A stretch of DNA of 64,000 bases from Bacillus sp. EB01 (GTDB lineage: Bacteria; Bacillota; Bacilli; Bacillales; Cytobacillaceae): positions 3,347,852-3,411,851 of the forward strand of contig NZ_HG964497.1 in assembly GCF_000613125.1 (NCBI RefSeq), in the 5' to 3' direction. Below are positions 7,914 through 17,268 of this stretch, piece by piece (the stretch's first letter is position 1; every line of letters begins with the position of its first letter). Both the position numbers and the translations under genes were made by a program. Under the pieces are notes generated by a model. It ran no database searches and was not told where the DNA came from. It saw nothing but the letters and a program-made list of their open reading frames with translations.

Positions 7914-8760
7914 ACTCTTTATGAAGTTTTCTTTGTTCCATATCAAGCGGGAGGGTGTTATGGACATTTGGCGGTGCAGGAGATAGCTCCGGCTTCACTC
8001 CTTCCGGCTTTGGCTCACTCACATACTGATACTCGCCCTGGCCGTCCAGACTTGGCCCCTGGGCCCAGCGCCCTGTGGCACTTTGTTCACCTGCAGAGAA
8101 GTTATAAAGATTGTAGGCGACATCAAGCCGCTCCTTCTCGCGTGGGAATGTGCTTGGTGTCAATTTGCCTTCTATCTCCTCAAGCTCGGCAATGGCTGCC
8201 ATCCATTGATTTTGATGATAGGCATCGCGGGCAATCAATACAGACAGGAGATCCTTTACACCACGATCATCGGTCATTTCATACAATCTTACTGCCTGAA
8301 GCCGGCCTTGAGATTCTGCATGAAGATTTGAACGGAAGTCGGCAAGAAGGTTTCCGCTTGATGTAATGTAACTTCCCATCCATGGATTGCCGACACTGTC
8401 ACTAGGTCGTGCACCAAGTCCTGATACTATAACATGCTGCGGATTCATTCCGCCCATAACGGCACCAATCAGCGGATCTTTCGCGGCATCTTCCTGTGCG
8501 GTTACAGGAGCTTTATCCAGGAGTCTGGCCACCAGGGTAGCTAGCATTTCCACGTGGCCGATTTCCTCAGTCCCAATGTCGAGAAGAAGGTCTTTGTACT
8601 TTTCATTTCCTCGAGTACTCCAGCCTTGGAATAGGTACTGCATGGCAACAGTCATTTCACCAAACTGACCGCCTATGAGTTCCTGAACCTTTTTTGCGAA
8701 TAACGGATCAGGCCTGTCCGGTTTTGCCTCAAATTGGAGTTCTTTAATGTGATAAAACAT
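7912..8760 (-). CDS. Manganese catalase
   Basis: This 282-residue ferritin-like dimanganese catalase converts hydrogen peroxide to water and oxygen. The four-helix bundle ligands are visible in QFGEMTVAMQY (Glu), GTEEIGHVEM (Glu and His) and, in the second half, HAESQGRLQAVRLYE and RDAYHQNQW (Glu and His). It resembles B. subtilis YdbD and the CotJC family; the length suits a cytosolic YdbD-type enzyme. The ATG at 8760 follows GGAGGAATAAAT; a longer in-frame start lacks a ribosome site. It may be stress- or sporulation-controlled, but no sigma-B promoter was found. Confidence 0.92.
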   Translation of the reverse strand: MFYHIKELQFEAKPDRPDPLFAKKVQELIGGQFGEMTVAMQYLFQGWSTRGNEKYKDLLLDIGTEEIGHVEMLATLVARLLDKAPVTAQEDAAKDPLIGAVMGGMNPQHVIVSGLGARPSDSVGNPWMGSYITSSGNLLADFRSNLHAESQGRLQAVRLYEMTDDRGVKDLLSVLIARDAYHQNQWMAAIAELEEIEGKLTPSTFPREKERLDVAYNLYNFSAGEQSATGRWAQGPSLDGQGEYQYVSEPKPEGVKPELSPAPPNVHNTLPLDMEQRKLHKE

Positions 8761-8971
8761 ATTTATTCCTCCTTTCAATGGTAAAGCACAAGGATTGCTA
8801 TCAATGCACAAGAATCTATTACCCTCATGAGAAGACTAAAAACGGGAAATTGTACCAAAGTTGATTGGGAAATGTTGGTCTGGTTGGCCCCCGATACCCA
8901 GTTCAATTTGGGTTTATGCCCTTGGTAATCCGGCAATAATGGCAGTATGAAAAAGGAAGGAGGCAGCTCTA

Positions 8972-9409
8972 ATGAAATCATTTTGGGGACCGTTTCTATT
9001 TGGAATTGGCATCATCGGTATGCTAGATGGAATTATTCTCCACCAGCTCTTACAATGGCACAGTATATATATGCATACAAACCGTGAAGGCCAGATTTTC
9101 AGTGATGGACTATTTCATTTATTTGTAACGGTTGTCATCTTAATTGCCGGTGTATTAATGTGGCAGGATAATACCTCAGGGAGAAAGGGAAGCCTATATA
9201 CATTTTGGGGCAGTTTTTTGTTAGGTGCCGGAGGCTTCAACCTGGTTGAAGGAATTGTAAATCATCATTTGCTCCGTATTCACCACGTAAGGCCATATAG
9301 CCCCTACTCGGTTATTTATGATTTAAGTTTTGACGGCATTGCAATTCTGATGCTTGGAATTGGCTGGTTCTTATATAAAAAAGGGAAACGGCCAGCCCAG
9401 TCTTCCTAG
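8972..9409 (+). CDS. DUF2243 family membrane protein
   Basis: This 145-residue protein has four predicted membrane helices. Its helix-end motifs GMLDGIILHQLLQWH and GGFNLVEGIVNHHLLRIHH are typical of DUF2243. The paired histidines suggest metal or heme contact, but no function is established. The ATG follows AAGGAGGCAGCTCTA. It is divergent from the catalase gene across about 210 bases. Confidence 0.85.
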   Translation: MKSFWGPFLFGIGIIGMLDGIILHQLLQWHSIYMHTNREGQIFSDGLFHLFVTVVILIAGVLMWQDNTSGRKGSLYTFWGSFLLGAGGFNLVEGIVNHHLLRIHHVRPYSPYSVIYDLSFDGIAILMLGIGWFLYKKGKRPAQSS

Positions 9410-9454
9410 AAGCTTTACAAGGCTTAAAGATTTAAAACTTCCTCTTACTAATTC

Positions 9455-9483
9455 GTGTCACTGGAACTTAATTCTTTTATAAT
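9455..9483 (+). promoter_or_regulatory. Promoter of the SDR gene
   Basis: GTGTCA at 9455-9460 and TATAAT at 9478-9483 are separated by 17 bases, 31 bases before the start codon. Confidence 0.6.
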
Positions 9484-9513
9484 AGAAGTAAGCTGGGGAA
9501 GGGGGAACTATGA

Positions 9514-10410
9514 ATGAAGAAGGCATTAGTTTTAGGAGGAACGCGGTTTTTTGGCGTGCATTTAGTGGAGTCGTTGCTGGAGAATGATTTTGCAGTTACA
9601 GTGGCGACAAGGGGTAACACGACACCGCGCTTTTCTAAAAAAGTTGATTCGATCGTTGTGGACCGTACAAAACCAGAAAGCGTCAAGCATGCTTTTAATG
9701 ATACAAAATGGGATATAGTTTTCGATCAAATTTGCTATACACCTAATGAAGCTCTTCTAGCAATAGAGACTTTCGGAGGAAAAACTAAAAAGTATGTTTT
9801 CACTTCAACTAAATCTGTTTATGACAGTCTAGAGCCGAAGCCATCTTATGTGGAATCAGACTTTGACCCATATACATATAACTTTGCAGTGGACAGCAAT
9901 AATGAACTTGAATATGGGGAAGGAAAGCGTCAAGCAGAGGCAGTGTTCTTCCAAAGGGCCCCGTTTGATGTGGCTGCAGTCAGAATACCAATTGTTATGG
10001 GAGCGGAGGATTATACTGGCCGGCTTGATTTCCATATTAAAAAGGTTCTGGCAGGAGAAGATATCTTTTTCCCGGATATAGAAGCAGAAATGGATTATAT
10101 CCTGTCAAAAGAAGCTGGTCACTTTATTGCCTGGGCGGGTATATCCGATGTTACTGGCCCGATCAATGGAAGTTCCAATGGAACGGTAAAAATGAAAGAA
10201 ATTATTACTTTAATTGAAGTTGCCACTGGAAAAAAGGCACATCTTGCAAAGCAAGCAACCGACGAAAATCACTCTCCATATGGAGTTAGAGCCTCCTGGA
10301 TAATGAGCAATGAAAAAGCGAAGGAAAGAGGATATAAATTTTCCGACGTTCACCAGTGGCTGCCAGATTTAATTAAGAAATCTGCCGAAAAGCTTGATAA
10401 TAAAGGATAA
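9514..10410 (+). CDS. NAD-dependent epimerase/dehydratase (extended SDR)
   Basis: This 298-residue Rossmann enzyme has an N-terminal nucleotide-binding motif, GGTRFFG (residues 8-14), and a YGEGKRQAE segment (near residue 133) carrying the YxxGK active-site pattern. It belongs to the NAD-dependent epimerase/dehydratase family, whose members act on nucleotide sugars and related substrates. The substrate is not predictable. The ATG at 9514 follows GGGGGAACTATGA. It is single, with its own promoter. Confidence 0.85.
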   Translation: MKKALVLGGTRFFGVHLVESLLENDFAVTVATRGNTTPRFSKKVDSIVVDRTKPESVKHAFNDTKWDIVFDQICYTPNEALLAIETFGGKTKKYVFTSTKSVYDSLEPKPSYVESDFDPYTYNFAVDSNNELEYGEGKRQAEAVFFQRAPFDVAAVRIPIVMGAEDYTGRLDFHIKKVLAGEDIFFPDIEAEMDYILSKEAGHFIAWAGISDVTGPINGSSNGTVKMKEIITLIEVATGKKAHLAKQATDENHSPYGVRASWIMSNEKAKERGYKFSDVHQWLPDLIKKSAEKLDNKG

Positions 10411-10429
10411 ATTCAGCGGATTATCAAAC

Positions 10430-10459
10430 TGCTATCACTTTGAAAGCGATTGATAGCAA
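10430..10459. other. Hairpin after the SDR gene
   Basis: TGCTATCA and TGATAGCA form a stem with a 13-base loop. There is no T run behind it, so it may be an mRNA 3'-end structure rather than a terminator. Confidence 0.4.
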
Positions 10460-10654
10460 AGTGATTAATATTAAAAACACCATAACCGTGGGTAAAGAGT
10501 TGAATCTTGAGCAAGAGAACTTAATCCAACTAACTCTGCATATAAAAGTCCAATTCGCAACAGGATTGGACTATTTCTTTATGATTGAAAGAAGGAGTAT
10601 TGGTAATCCAGAAGGAATAGTAATTGTAGGGTATATATAGTAAGAGGTGTCTGG

Positions 10655-10891
10655 ATGTCTTTGTTCCTATCTATTGTTTTAAGTGCAATCCTAGGGTTCT
10701 TTTTATTTACTATTGGTCCTCCAGAAATCGCTGGTATCATTGCCTTTGGAATTATTGTAGGCAGTATTTTTAGAGGACTATACCTTCTAAACGATATTCA
10801 TAAAAGAATTTCTTTAGCTTATCTAGCTAAAGATAAAGTACAACAAGCCTATGAAGATTATAAGAAAGCAAAAAATACTGGTTCAATATAG
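10655..10891 (+). CDS. Small membrane protein, 78 aa
   Basis: This 78-residue protein has two predicted membrane helices (residues 5-23 and 27-46) and a basic, Tyr-rich cytosolic tail. The ATG follows AGAGGTG, and a good terminator lies 30 bases after the stop. The family is unknown. Confidence 0.65.
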   Translation: MSLFLSIVLSAILGFFLFTIGPPEIAGIIAFGIIVGSIFRGLYLLNDIHKRISLAYLAKDKVQQAYEDYKKAKNTGSI

Positions 10892-10921
10892 TTTTGATAA
10901 TCCTCAATAAAAAATTGTTAT

Positions 10922-10957
10922 AAAAAAATGCTTGGAGCTGCTCCAAGCATTTTTCTT
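10922..10957 (+). terminator. Rho-independent terminator
   Basis: AATGCTTGGAG pairs with CTCCAAGCATT and is followed by T-rich sequence. Confidence 0.85.
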
Positions 10958-11056
10958 CGCTCATTTTTTTGAATTGCCTAGTAAGTTTCTTGTGCTAAAT
11001 GGAAAGACCACTATTTCTTAAATTTAAACTTTAAAACCAGACAGTGGCCACGGGTT

Positions 11057-11395
11057 TTAATATGCAGGTCCTCTAGACTTCTTTTTTTGGGATGCTTTTG
11101 ACAGCGGTTTGATTTTAACCAGTTTCTTAAAGGTATTGAGGGTTCTTTTACCAGCATCTGTTGTGAATTGAATTGCTTCTTTTTTATAGTCGATATCTTC
11201 CTTGATCTCCTGCTGGCTTTCAGTTAAATACGTAGTTTCGACTCTTATCGTATCAACTTTGCGTTGAATCCTGGCAATCGTTTCATTCAATTGGTTAATG
11301 GCTGGCTTTGATGCTTTCAGTGTTTTAAATGCAGAAAACCCTAGATAACAAATTGCAGCCAGAAAAATAGCAATACTTACATAAACGATGAACAT
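11057..11395 (-). CDS. DUF948 family protein (YtxG-like)
   Basis: This 112-residue protein has an N-terminal membrane helix (residues 3-22) and then a long amphipathic helical or coiled-coil region. It ends in a basic tail, SKASQKKKSRG. This is the DUF948 pattern, exemplified by B. subtilis YtxG, a general-stress-associated protein of unknown role. The start follows GGAGGCAAACATC on the minus strand. It is divergent from the M32 peptidase gene. Confidence 0.75.
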   Translation of the reverse strand: MFIVYVSIAIFLAAICYLGFSAFKTLKASKPAINQLNETIARIQRKVDTIRVETTYLTESQQEIKEDIDYKKEAIQFTTDAGKRTLNTFKKLVKIKPLSKASQKKKSRGPAY

Positions 11396-11639
11396 AGATG
11401 TTTGCCTCCTTGTCTCTATTTCCTTTATTTTTACCCCAAATTAACTAATAGGTAACGTTAATCAGGAATTTCCATAGGTAAACTTATGAAACCTCAACCA
11501 TTAAATTCAAAAATCAACTTCTTCCTTAAAGAATTACAGAAAATTGAAATTATACTGTAAGTTGTGGTTTAATTAATCCACAACAGCATGAAAAAGACAA
11601 AAAGAATGCTGGTTGAGCACAAAGGGGGATTTCATACAT

Positions 11640-13172
11640 ATGGAACAGAACGTGGCGAGTGTTTCACTTCAGGAAACGATTCAGCACTTTAAAGCTCTGG
11701 ACGAAAAGATTTCTCATTTTTCAAGTATTGCCGGCCTGACTGATTGGGATCAGAAGGTCATGGCTCCGAAGAAAGGGCGTGCCAGGTTCGCAAAAGCGAT
11801 TGGGACTCTCAGGACTGAGGCATTTAAGCTTTCCATTTCAGAAGAAATGGGACGATTGTTGGAGGAGCTGACCAGTGAAAAGGCACAAATGGCACTGGAC
11901 GAGGTTACAGCTGCCCAGGTGCGTGAACGGAATGACTTTTATCAACGTTCAAAAGCTATACCTGAGGAGATGTTCAAAGAATATTCCATCTTGACTGCCG
12001 AGGCAAATGACGCCTGGGAGTTTGCCAGAGAAAATAATGATTTTGCACATTTTGCACCATATCTTGAGCAAATCGTTGCATTCAAACGGAAATTTGCTGA
12101 AATCTATGGATATGAAAAGCATCCATACGATGCACTGCTTGACGAATATGAGCCTGGATTTACGGTCGAAAAACTTGATTCACTGTTCTCAGCCTTGAGG
12201 CAATCGAGTGTTGAATTGCTGAATCGGATCAAGGAGTCGCCAACACAAACACCAGCACATATTTTTGATCAAAGGTTCGATATTGAAAAACAAAAGGAAT
12301 TCAATCGATATATTCTACCCATTATTGGGTACGACTTGGAAGCAGGGAGGCTCGATGAAACAGTCCACCCTTTCGCTCTTGCAATCAATACAGGTGATGT
12401 CAGAATCACAACAAGATATCTTGAAGAAAACGTCCTAAGTGCGCTTTTCGGAACCATCCATGAAGCGGGCCATGGTAAATATGAGCAAAATATTGATAAA
12501 AAGTTCGAAGACACCGTTCTTGCCAGTGGAACTTCATTTGGTATTCATGAATCACAATCAAGGTTTTTAGAGAACATGCTGGGCCGAAGCAGGGAGTTCT
12601 GGAATTATTTCTATCCACGACTAGTTGAAATGTTCCCGGAACAGCTTCGGGATGTTATGGAAGAAGATTTCTACCAGGCTGTTAATACTGTTAAGCCATC
12701 GCTGATCCGGATAGAAGCGGATGAATTGACCTATAATCTCCACATTATGGTACGCTACGAAATTGAGAAGGCGTTGATTGGTGGAGAGCTTGAGGTCGCT
12801 GATCTTCCACAAGTATGGAATAACAAGATGGAGGAGTATCTTGGTGTTGTTCCAGCATCAGATAGTGAGGGGGTTCTGCAAGATGTACATTGGTCCTTCG
12901 GCGGATTTGGTTACTTTCCGTCTTATTCGCTTGGAAACCTGTATGCTGCCCAAATCCTGAAAGCTATTAAGAAGGATGTCCCTAAATTTGAAGCGGCTAT
13001 TTCAAAGGGCGACTTTGCATCAGTGGATGCCTGGCTAAAGGAAAAAATCCATCAATATGGTGCACTCTATCGTCCAAGCGAACTAATCGTCAGCGCTACT
13101 GGCGAAGAGTTGAATGCCGGCTATTTGATTGAATACCTGGAAGACAAGTACACAAACGTTTACAAATTATAA
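11640..13172 (+). CDS. M32 family carboxypeptidase (YpwA-like)
   Basis: This 510-residue cytosolic metallocarboxypeptidase removes C-terminal residues from peptides. The zinc motif HEAGH is near residue 275, in FGTIHEAGHGKYEQ. The nearby segment HESQSRFLEN carries the expected downstream glutamate. The length matches B. subtilis YpwA and Thermus Taq carboxypeptidase (about 500 aa). The ATG at 11640 follows AAGGGGG. A TTG at 11613 would add nine residues without a good ribosome site. Confidence 0.93.
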   Translation: MEQNVASVSLQETIQHFKALDEKISHFSSIAGLTDWDQKVMAPKKGRARFAKAIGTLRTEAFKLSISEEMGRLLEELTSEKAQMALDEVTAAQVRERNDFYQRSKAIPEEMFKEYSILTAEANDAWEFARENNDFAHFAPYLEQIVAFKRKFAEIYGYEKHPYDALLDEYEPGFTVEKLDSLFSALRQSSVELLNRIKESPTQTPAHIFDQRFDIEKQKEFNRYILPIIGYDLEAGRLDETVHPFALAINTGDVRITTRYLEENVLSALFGTIHEAGHGKYEQNIDKKFEDTVLASGTSFGIHESQSRFLENMLGRSREFWNYFYPRLVEMFPEQLRDVMEEDFYQAVNTVKPSLIRIEADELTYNLHIMVRYEIEKALIGGELEVADLPQVWNNKMEEYLGVVPASDSEGVLQDVHWSFGGFGYFPSYSLGNLYAAQILKAIKKDVPKFEAAISKGDFASVDAWLKEKIHQYGALYRPSELIVSATGEELNAGYLIEYLEDKYTNVYKL

Positions 13173-13183
13173 TTTTGTTAGTA

Positions 13184-13208
13184 AAGGGGGCCTAGTGCCC
13201 TCTTTTTA
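13184..13208 (+). terminator. Terminator of the M32 peptidase gene
   Basis: AGGGGGC pairs with GTGCCCTCT, with a short loop and T-rich tail. Confidence 0.75.
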
Positions 13209-13295
13209 TTATCGGAAAATTTAGCCAGAAGGTATTGCGCTCCCCCTCACCTTTAGTGTAAAATTACACCAAAGAAACTGTTTGGGGGCGGAAAA

Positions 13296-14747
13296 TTGAA
13301 AAGGAAAACGGTTTTAGTGTTAATGTTCTTTGTTGTTGCACCACTTGTACTTTCATTTGGTTCACTTGGAATTATGATGGTACGGAACAAAGAGATTGGA
13401 TACCCTGTGCTTTTGTTGTATATTGCAGGGGCTGTTTTTGCCGCGCATCAGTTTGCGAAAAACGATAAAGCATCCATATCGCAGGCTGCAAGGTATATAC
13501 CGGTCGCCATCCCTGCTTTTTTGGCAGCAATCCTGGCTGCTTTGTTAATGATTATTACAAAAGGATTTTTAGGAGCTGATTTGTGGGGAGTCTATGTTTT
13601 TGGATTCTTTCCTTTCTTGCCAAACAGTTTTATTACCTTTTTAACCGGCCAGCATATAGCGGGATTGTTGGCGCCATTCCTCTATTATTCCACTTTCCTG
13701 GTAAGCTATATGATCTTTTTAAGGAAAAGCCCTATAAGGGTGGATGCTATCTTTTCTGGTACTACGGCCTTTATAGTCTGTTTTTCGGTGATAGGCATAG
13801 TCCACTGGCAAAGGAGCCAGGAAGTTCTCCCATCATACGGCTTTGAATATGGCAATGGCTATTCAAGTGTTGACCTGGAACCCTATTACGTAAATTATCC
13901 AGACAACAAGCTTCCGAGGCTTGATGCACCAGCTACATTTAAAATTGAGAAAAAAGAAGATATGCCCGTCCTCGACGGGGCGGAGGCAGCATTCCCAGTC
14001 TATTCAGCCTTTGCAAATGAAGTGTATTCAGGTATCAGCGCTGAAAATTATGATAAAAAACGGCAAGTAGAAATTGTCAGCTTTTATAACACGATTTATG
14101 CGTTCGAACGGCTGGTGAATGGAGAAGTAGATGTGTTCTTTGGTGCTCAGCCATCCCAGGCACAAAAAGAGTTGGCAGAGCGATTTGATAAGGAGCTGGT
14201 AACGACTCCAATCGGCAAGGAAGCATTTGTCTTTTTTGTAAATAGCAAAAATCCTGTAAATAACCTGACAATCGATCAAATCAAAGATATTTATTCCGGA
14301 AAAATAACAAACTGGAGCAAAGCGGGCGGAAATGATGATAAAATTAGAGCCTTTCAGCGTCCAGAAGATTCAGGATCGCAAACGGTCATGCAGATGGTCA
14401 TGGGTGATACGCCTTTAATGAATCCGCTGAAGGAAGAAGTAATGGGGATGGGGGACCTGATAGAGGAAGTGGCAAACTACCGCAATTATAAAAATTCGCT
14501 TGGATATTCGTTCCGTTTTTTCGCAACCGGCATGAATCCAAGTAAGGAGATTAAACTGATATCTGTTGACGGAATTGAACCGAGTGAGGAAAACATCCGT
14601 TCAGGGAAGTACCCGTTTGTTGTAAACCTTTACGCTGTCACTTTAAAAGACAATCCAAATAAGAACATAAAGCCTTTCCTCGAATGGATGCAAGGTCCGG
14701 AGGGTCAGTACATTGTTGGTGAAATTGGCTATGTTCCACTTAAATAG
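13296..14747 (+). CDS. Membrane protein fused to a PstS-like ligand-binding domain
   Basis: This 483-residue protein starts at a TTG behind TGGGGGCGG. The first 170 residues form about five membrane helices. The rest (about 205-483) resembles a phosphate-type periplasmic-binding domain: YNTIYAFERLVNGEVDVFFGAQPS, EAFVFFVNSKNPVNNLTIDQIKDIYSGKITNWSKAGG and RPEDSGSQTV. In PstS proteins these segments line the anion pocket. A tethered solute sensor or ABC transport helper is plausible, but no pst genes are adjacent. It is followed after 23 bases by a small membrane protein gene. Confidence 0.8.
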   Translation: MKRKTVLVLMFFVVAPLVLSFGSLGIMMVRNKEIGYPVLLLYIAGAVFAAHQFAKNDKASISQAARYIPVAIPAFLAAILAALLMIITKGFLGADLWGVYVFGFFPFLPNSFITFLTGQHIAGLLAPFLYYSTFLVSYMIFLRKSPIRVDAIFSGTTAFIVCFSVIGIVHWQRSQEVLPSYGFEYGNGYSSVDLEPYYVNYPDNKLPRLDAPATFKIEKKEDMPVLDGAEAAFPVYSAFANEVYSGISAENYDKKRQVEIVSFYNTIYAFERLVNGEVDVFFGAQPSQAQKELAERFDKELVTTPIGKEAFVFFVNSKNPVNNLTIDQIKDIYSGKITNWSKAGGNDDKIRAFQRPEDSGSQTVMQMVMGDTPLMNPLKEEVMGMGDLIEEVANYRNYKNSLGYSFRFFATGMNPSKEIKLISVDGIEPSEENIRSGKYPFVVNLYAVTLKDNPNKNIKPFLEWMQGPEGQYIVGEIGYVPLK

Positions 14748-14770
14748 AGGTTAAGGGGAGGAATGGAAGG

Positions 14771-15049
14771 ATGTTAGATACCGTGTTTTTTTTCAGTGCG
14801 CTCACATTATTTTTTGTAGCAGGCATCGTTTTCTCATTCATTCGCATTAAAAACAAAAACGTAAAGAATGGGATATTTTTTACCGGAATGAATACAATCC
14901 TGTTTTTGTTATGTTCCTATCTGTGGTTCTTCGAAATTGCAATAGACGGAATTAGCCAGGTGTTCGGAGTACTCCTGTTTGGAATTGCTGCAGCCCTCCT
15001 CACCGTGGCCGAGATACTGTTTTGCCATTATAGAACGAAAGAGCATTAA
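14771..15049 (+). CDS. Small membrane protein, 92 aa
   Basis: This 92-residue protein has three predicted membrane helices (about 5-25, 36-54 and 60-82) with no recognised domain. Its ribosome site GGGGAGGAATGGAAGG is strong, and it lies 23 bases after the PstS-like membrane protein, so the two are probably co-transcribed and may interact. A terminator follows at once. Confidence 0.7.
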   Translation: MLDTVFFFSALTLFFVAGIVFSFIRIKNKNVKNGIFFTGMNTILFLLCSYLWFFEIAIDGISQVFGVLLFGIAAALLTVAEILFCHYRTKEH

Positions 15050-15076
15050 GAGGGGGTAAGACCCCTCTTTTTTTAG
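15049..15076 (+). terminator. Rho-independent terminator
   Basis: AGAGGGGGT pairs with ACCCCTCT around a short loop and is followed by seven T residues. Confidence 0.85.
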
Positions 15077-15238
15077 TTCTAAAATAACAGGGAGCCTTTA
15101 ATAAACTTTGGTTATCTACTTATTACTAAATCTTTGAAAATTTTATTATCAAAAATGAAAATAATGAGTAGATTTTTTGTAAACTCTTGATATACTTATT
15201 TTAGATTAGGTGAAAAGTCACGAATAGGGGGATGTTTT

Positions 15239-15439
15239 ATGGAAGCTTTAGAAGGAATTAGCTGGGGTTTGCTGCTTCCGGTGCTGTTGATTTCACTACT
15301 GTTGCTAGTGGTGGCGTTGGTTGATCTGATTCGTATAGAGAGGACGAATGGTCCTAAATGGGTTTGGGCAATTGTTATAGTGGTTATTACCACATTCGGA
15401 CCGATTCTTTATTTTGTTTTTGGAAGGAGAAATTACTGA
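15239..15439 (+). CDS. yxlE: PLDc_N domain membrane protein (YxlE-like)
   Basis: This 66-residue protein has two membrane helices and the pattern VVALVDLIRIERTNGPKWVWAI, then GPILYFVFGRR, typical of the phospholipase D N-terminal (PLDc_N) domain standing alone. B. subtilis YxlE has this form and sits beside yxlF and yxlG, as here. The ATG follows GGGGGATGTTTT. The stop overlaps the next start (TGATG), so translation is coupled. Confidence 0.82.
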   Translation: MEALEGISWGLLLPVLLISLLLLVVALVDLIRIERTNGPKWVWAIVIVVITTFGPILYFVFGRRNY

Positions 15440-16347
15440 TGCCTCTTGTCCAAATTGATGGGCTGAGGAAAAACTTCAAGGGTAGTGAAGTCATCAAGGG
15501 CCTTGATTTTGTTTTAAAAAAAGGAAAATGTACGGCTTTGCTTGGTCCAAACGGGGCCGGAAAGACAACAACACTGCGGATGCTGTCTGGATTAATGGAA
15601 CCTTCTTCTGGAACGATTGTGTTCACCGATGCTCAAAAAGGCGAGGATATCCGAAAGTTTATTGGGTATCTGCCACAATATCCAGTATTTTATGACTGGA
15701 TGACAGGTTCAGAGTTTCTTAGTTATGCAGGGAGGCTTGCAGGTCTCTCGACGAAAGAAGCGAAACAGCGGACGAGTGAATTATTGGAATTGGTAGGGAT
15801 AGCAGACGCCAGCCGAAGGGCAGTAGGCAAATATTCCGGGGGCATGAAACAGAGATTGGGCATAGCACAGGCACTTATCCATCGCCCAAAGCTGATCATG
15901 CTTGATGAACCTGTTTCAGCCCTGGATCCATTTGGACGGAGGGAAGTCCTTGAACTATTGGAAAAACTGAAAAGAGAAACAACGATCCTTTTTTCCACTC
16001 ATATATTGAATGATGCCGAAGAGGTTTGTGACGAGTTGCTTTTTTTACATAATGGGCAAATCGTCGAATCAGGAACAATGGATGATTTGAGGAAGCGCCA
16101 CAGCGAGTCCAAAATTGAGCTGCAATTCAAAGATAATGCAGAAATTTTTGCCTCATCCTTTACTTCGTATCCATTTGTCCACAATTCTAATTTCCTCGGC
16201 AGCCAGCTTAATGTTTACGTGAGCGATATTGATCTGGCCAGGAGAGTTTTTTTAAAGGAGGCTGCAGAACAGGAACTGCCGCTTACAAAGTTCGAAACGA
16301 GCAGTATGACATTAGAGGACATTTTCATGAAGGTGGTGGCAAAATGA
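15439..16347 (+). CDS. yxlF: ABC transporter ATP-binding protein (YxlF-like)
   Basis: This 302-residue ABC ATPase has Walker A GPNGAGKTT (near residue 39), signature YSGGMKQRLG, Walker B LIMLDEP and the switch His in FSTHIL. It energises the permease encoded next. The C-terminal 90 residues are a variable extension. The start at 15439 overlaps the yxlE stop. In B. subtilis YxlEFG lie in the sigY operon and are linked to SigY control; sigY is not in this window. Confidence 0.9.
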   Translation: MPLVQIDGLRKNFKGSEVIKGLDFVLKKGKCTALLGPNGAGKTTTLRMLSGLMEPSSGTIVFTDAQKGEDIRKFIGYLPQYPVFYDWMTGSEFLSYAGRLAGLSTKEAKQRTSELLELVGIADASRRAVGKYSGGMKQRLGIAQALIHRPKLIMLDEPVSALDPFGRREVLELLEKLKRETTILFSTHILNDAEEVCDELLFLHNGQIVESGTMDDLRKRHSESKIELQFKDNAEIFASSFTSYPFVHNSNFLGSQLNVYVSDIDLARRVFLKEAAEQELPLTKFETSSMTLEDIFMKVVAK

Positions 16348-17123
16348 AACAGTGGCTGACACTTTTTGAAAAGGAAATCCTCGAGATGTGGAGAAACTTC
16401 AAGTGGATTTGGGTTCCAATAACGTTCATCCTGCTCGGAGTCCAAGAACCATTAGTCAGTTATTATATGCAAGATATTCTGAATGCCGTTGGCGGTTTGC
16501 CAGAGGGGGCAGAAATAAGTATCCCGAAACCTAGTCCTCCAGAAGTACTAATTGCAAGTATGTCCCAATTTAACACACTTGGAATACTCATTGTCGTCCT
16601 TATAACGATGTCACTAGTCGCTGGGGAACGAAAGAGCGGAACAGCAGCTATGATACTTGTAAAACCCGTTTCACATACGTCGTTTATCGCTGCAAAATGG
16701 GCAGGAGTGCTGCTGCTTGTGTGGGTGTCGTTTTTCATAGGGTTTATAGCTTCCTGGTATTATACCGGACTATTGTTCGACTGGGTTAATATGGGCAACT
16801 TTTTTGGCGCCTTTTTCCTTGAAGGTTTATGGCTGACATTTGTTGTGACTGTGGCAATCTTCTTCAGCTCCATTTTCTTTGTTTCCGGAGCAGCTGGCTT
16901 TGCGGCGCTTGGTTCTGTCATTTTACTTACAATTGTCAGCAGTACTCTTTCCCATGTGCTAGAATGGAGCCCGGCGCAGCTATCCGACTATGCTGGAACT
17001 TTTGTTGTTGAAGGCAGCTTTCCGCAACATTCAGTAATGGCAGCAATACTCGCGGCAATTGTTATTGTAATTTTACTTATTCTTTCAATCATTGTTTTTC
17101 GAAGGAAGGAGCTTGCTGCCTAA
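16344..17123 (+). CDS. yxlG: ABC-2 type permease (YxlG-like)
   Basis: This 259-residue protein has six predicted membrane helices and the ABC-2 pattern ITMSLVAGERKSGTAAMILVKPVSHTSFIAAKW after the second helix region. It pairs with the YxlF ATPase; its ATG overlaps the yxlF stop. The exported substrate is unknown. A terminator closes the three-gene operon. Confidence 0.88.
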   Translation: MKQWLTLFEKEILEMWRNFKWIWVPITFILLGVQEPLVSYYMQDILNAVGGLPEGAEISIPKPSPPEVLIASMSQFNTLGILIVVLITMSLVAGERKSGTAAMILVKPVSHTSFIAAKWAGVLLLVWVSFFIGFIASWYYTGLLFDWVNMGNFFGAFFLEGLWLTFVVTVAIFFSSIFFVSGAAGFAALGSVILLTIVSSTLSHVLEWSPAQLSDYAGTFVVEGSFPQHSVMAAILAAIVIVILLILSIIVFRRKELAA

Positions 17124-17166
17124 TAAAACGCCATCCCAGCTTCATTGAAGCGGATGGTGTTTTTAA
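17124..17166 (+). terminator. Terminator of the yxlEFG operon
   Basis: AACGCCATCC pairs with GGATGGTGTT; an inner CTTCATTGAAG stem and a T run are visible. Confidence 0.8.
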
Positions 17167-17268
17167 ATGTTTTTTTCGCAAAAGATTATGCTTTAAAACA
17201 AAGACGCTTTGCTGTAAAGTATAAGTATTTAGAATAGCGAAATAATAATTGTTGGAGGAGATTCATAT

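Noticed and set aside
8083..8331. 82-codon frame opposite the manganese catalase
   Set aside because: Shadow of the catalase gene with no ribosome site.
10440..10640. 66-codon frame after the SDR gene
   Set aside because: No ribosome site, it overlaps a hairpin, and it has no recognisable features; it also runs up to the next gene's leader.
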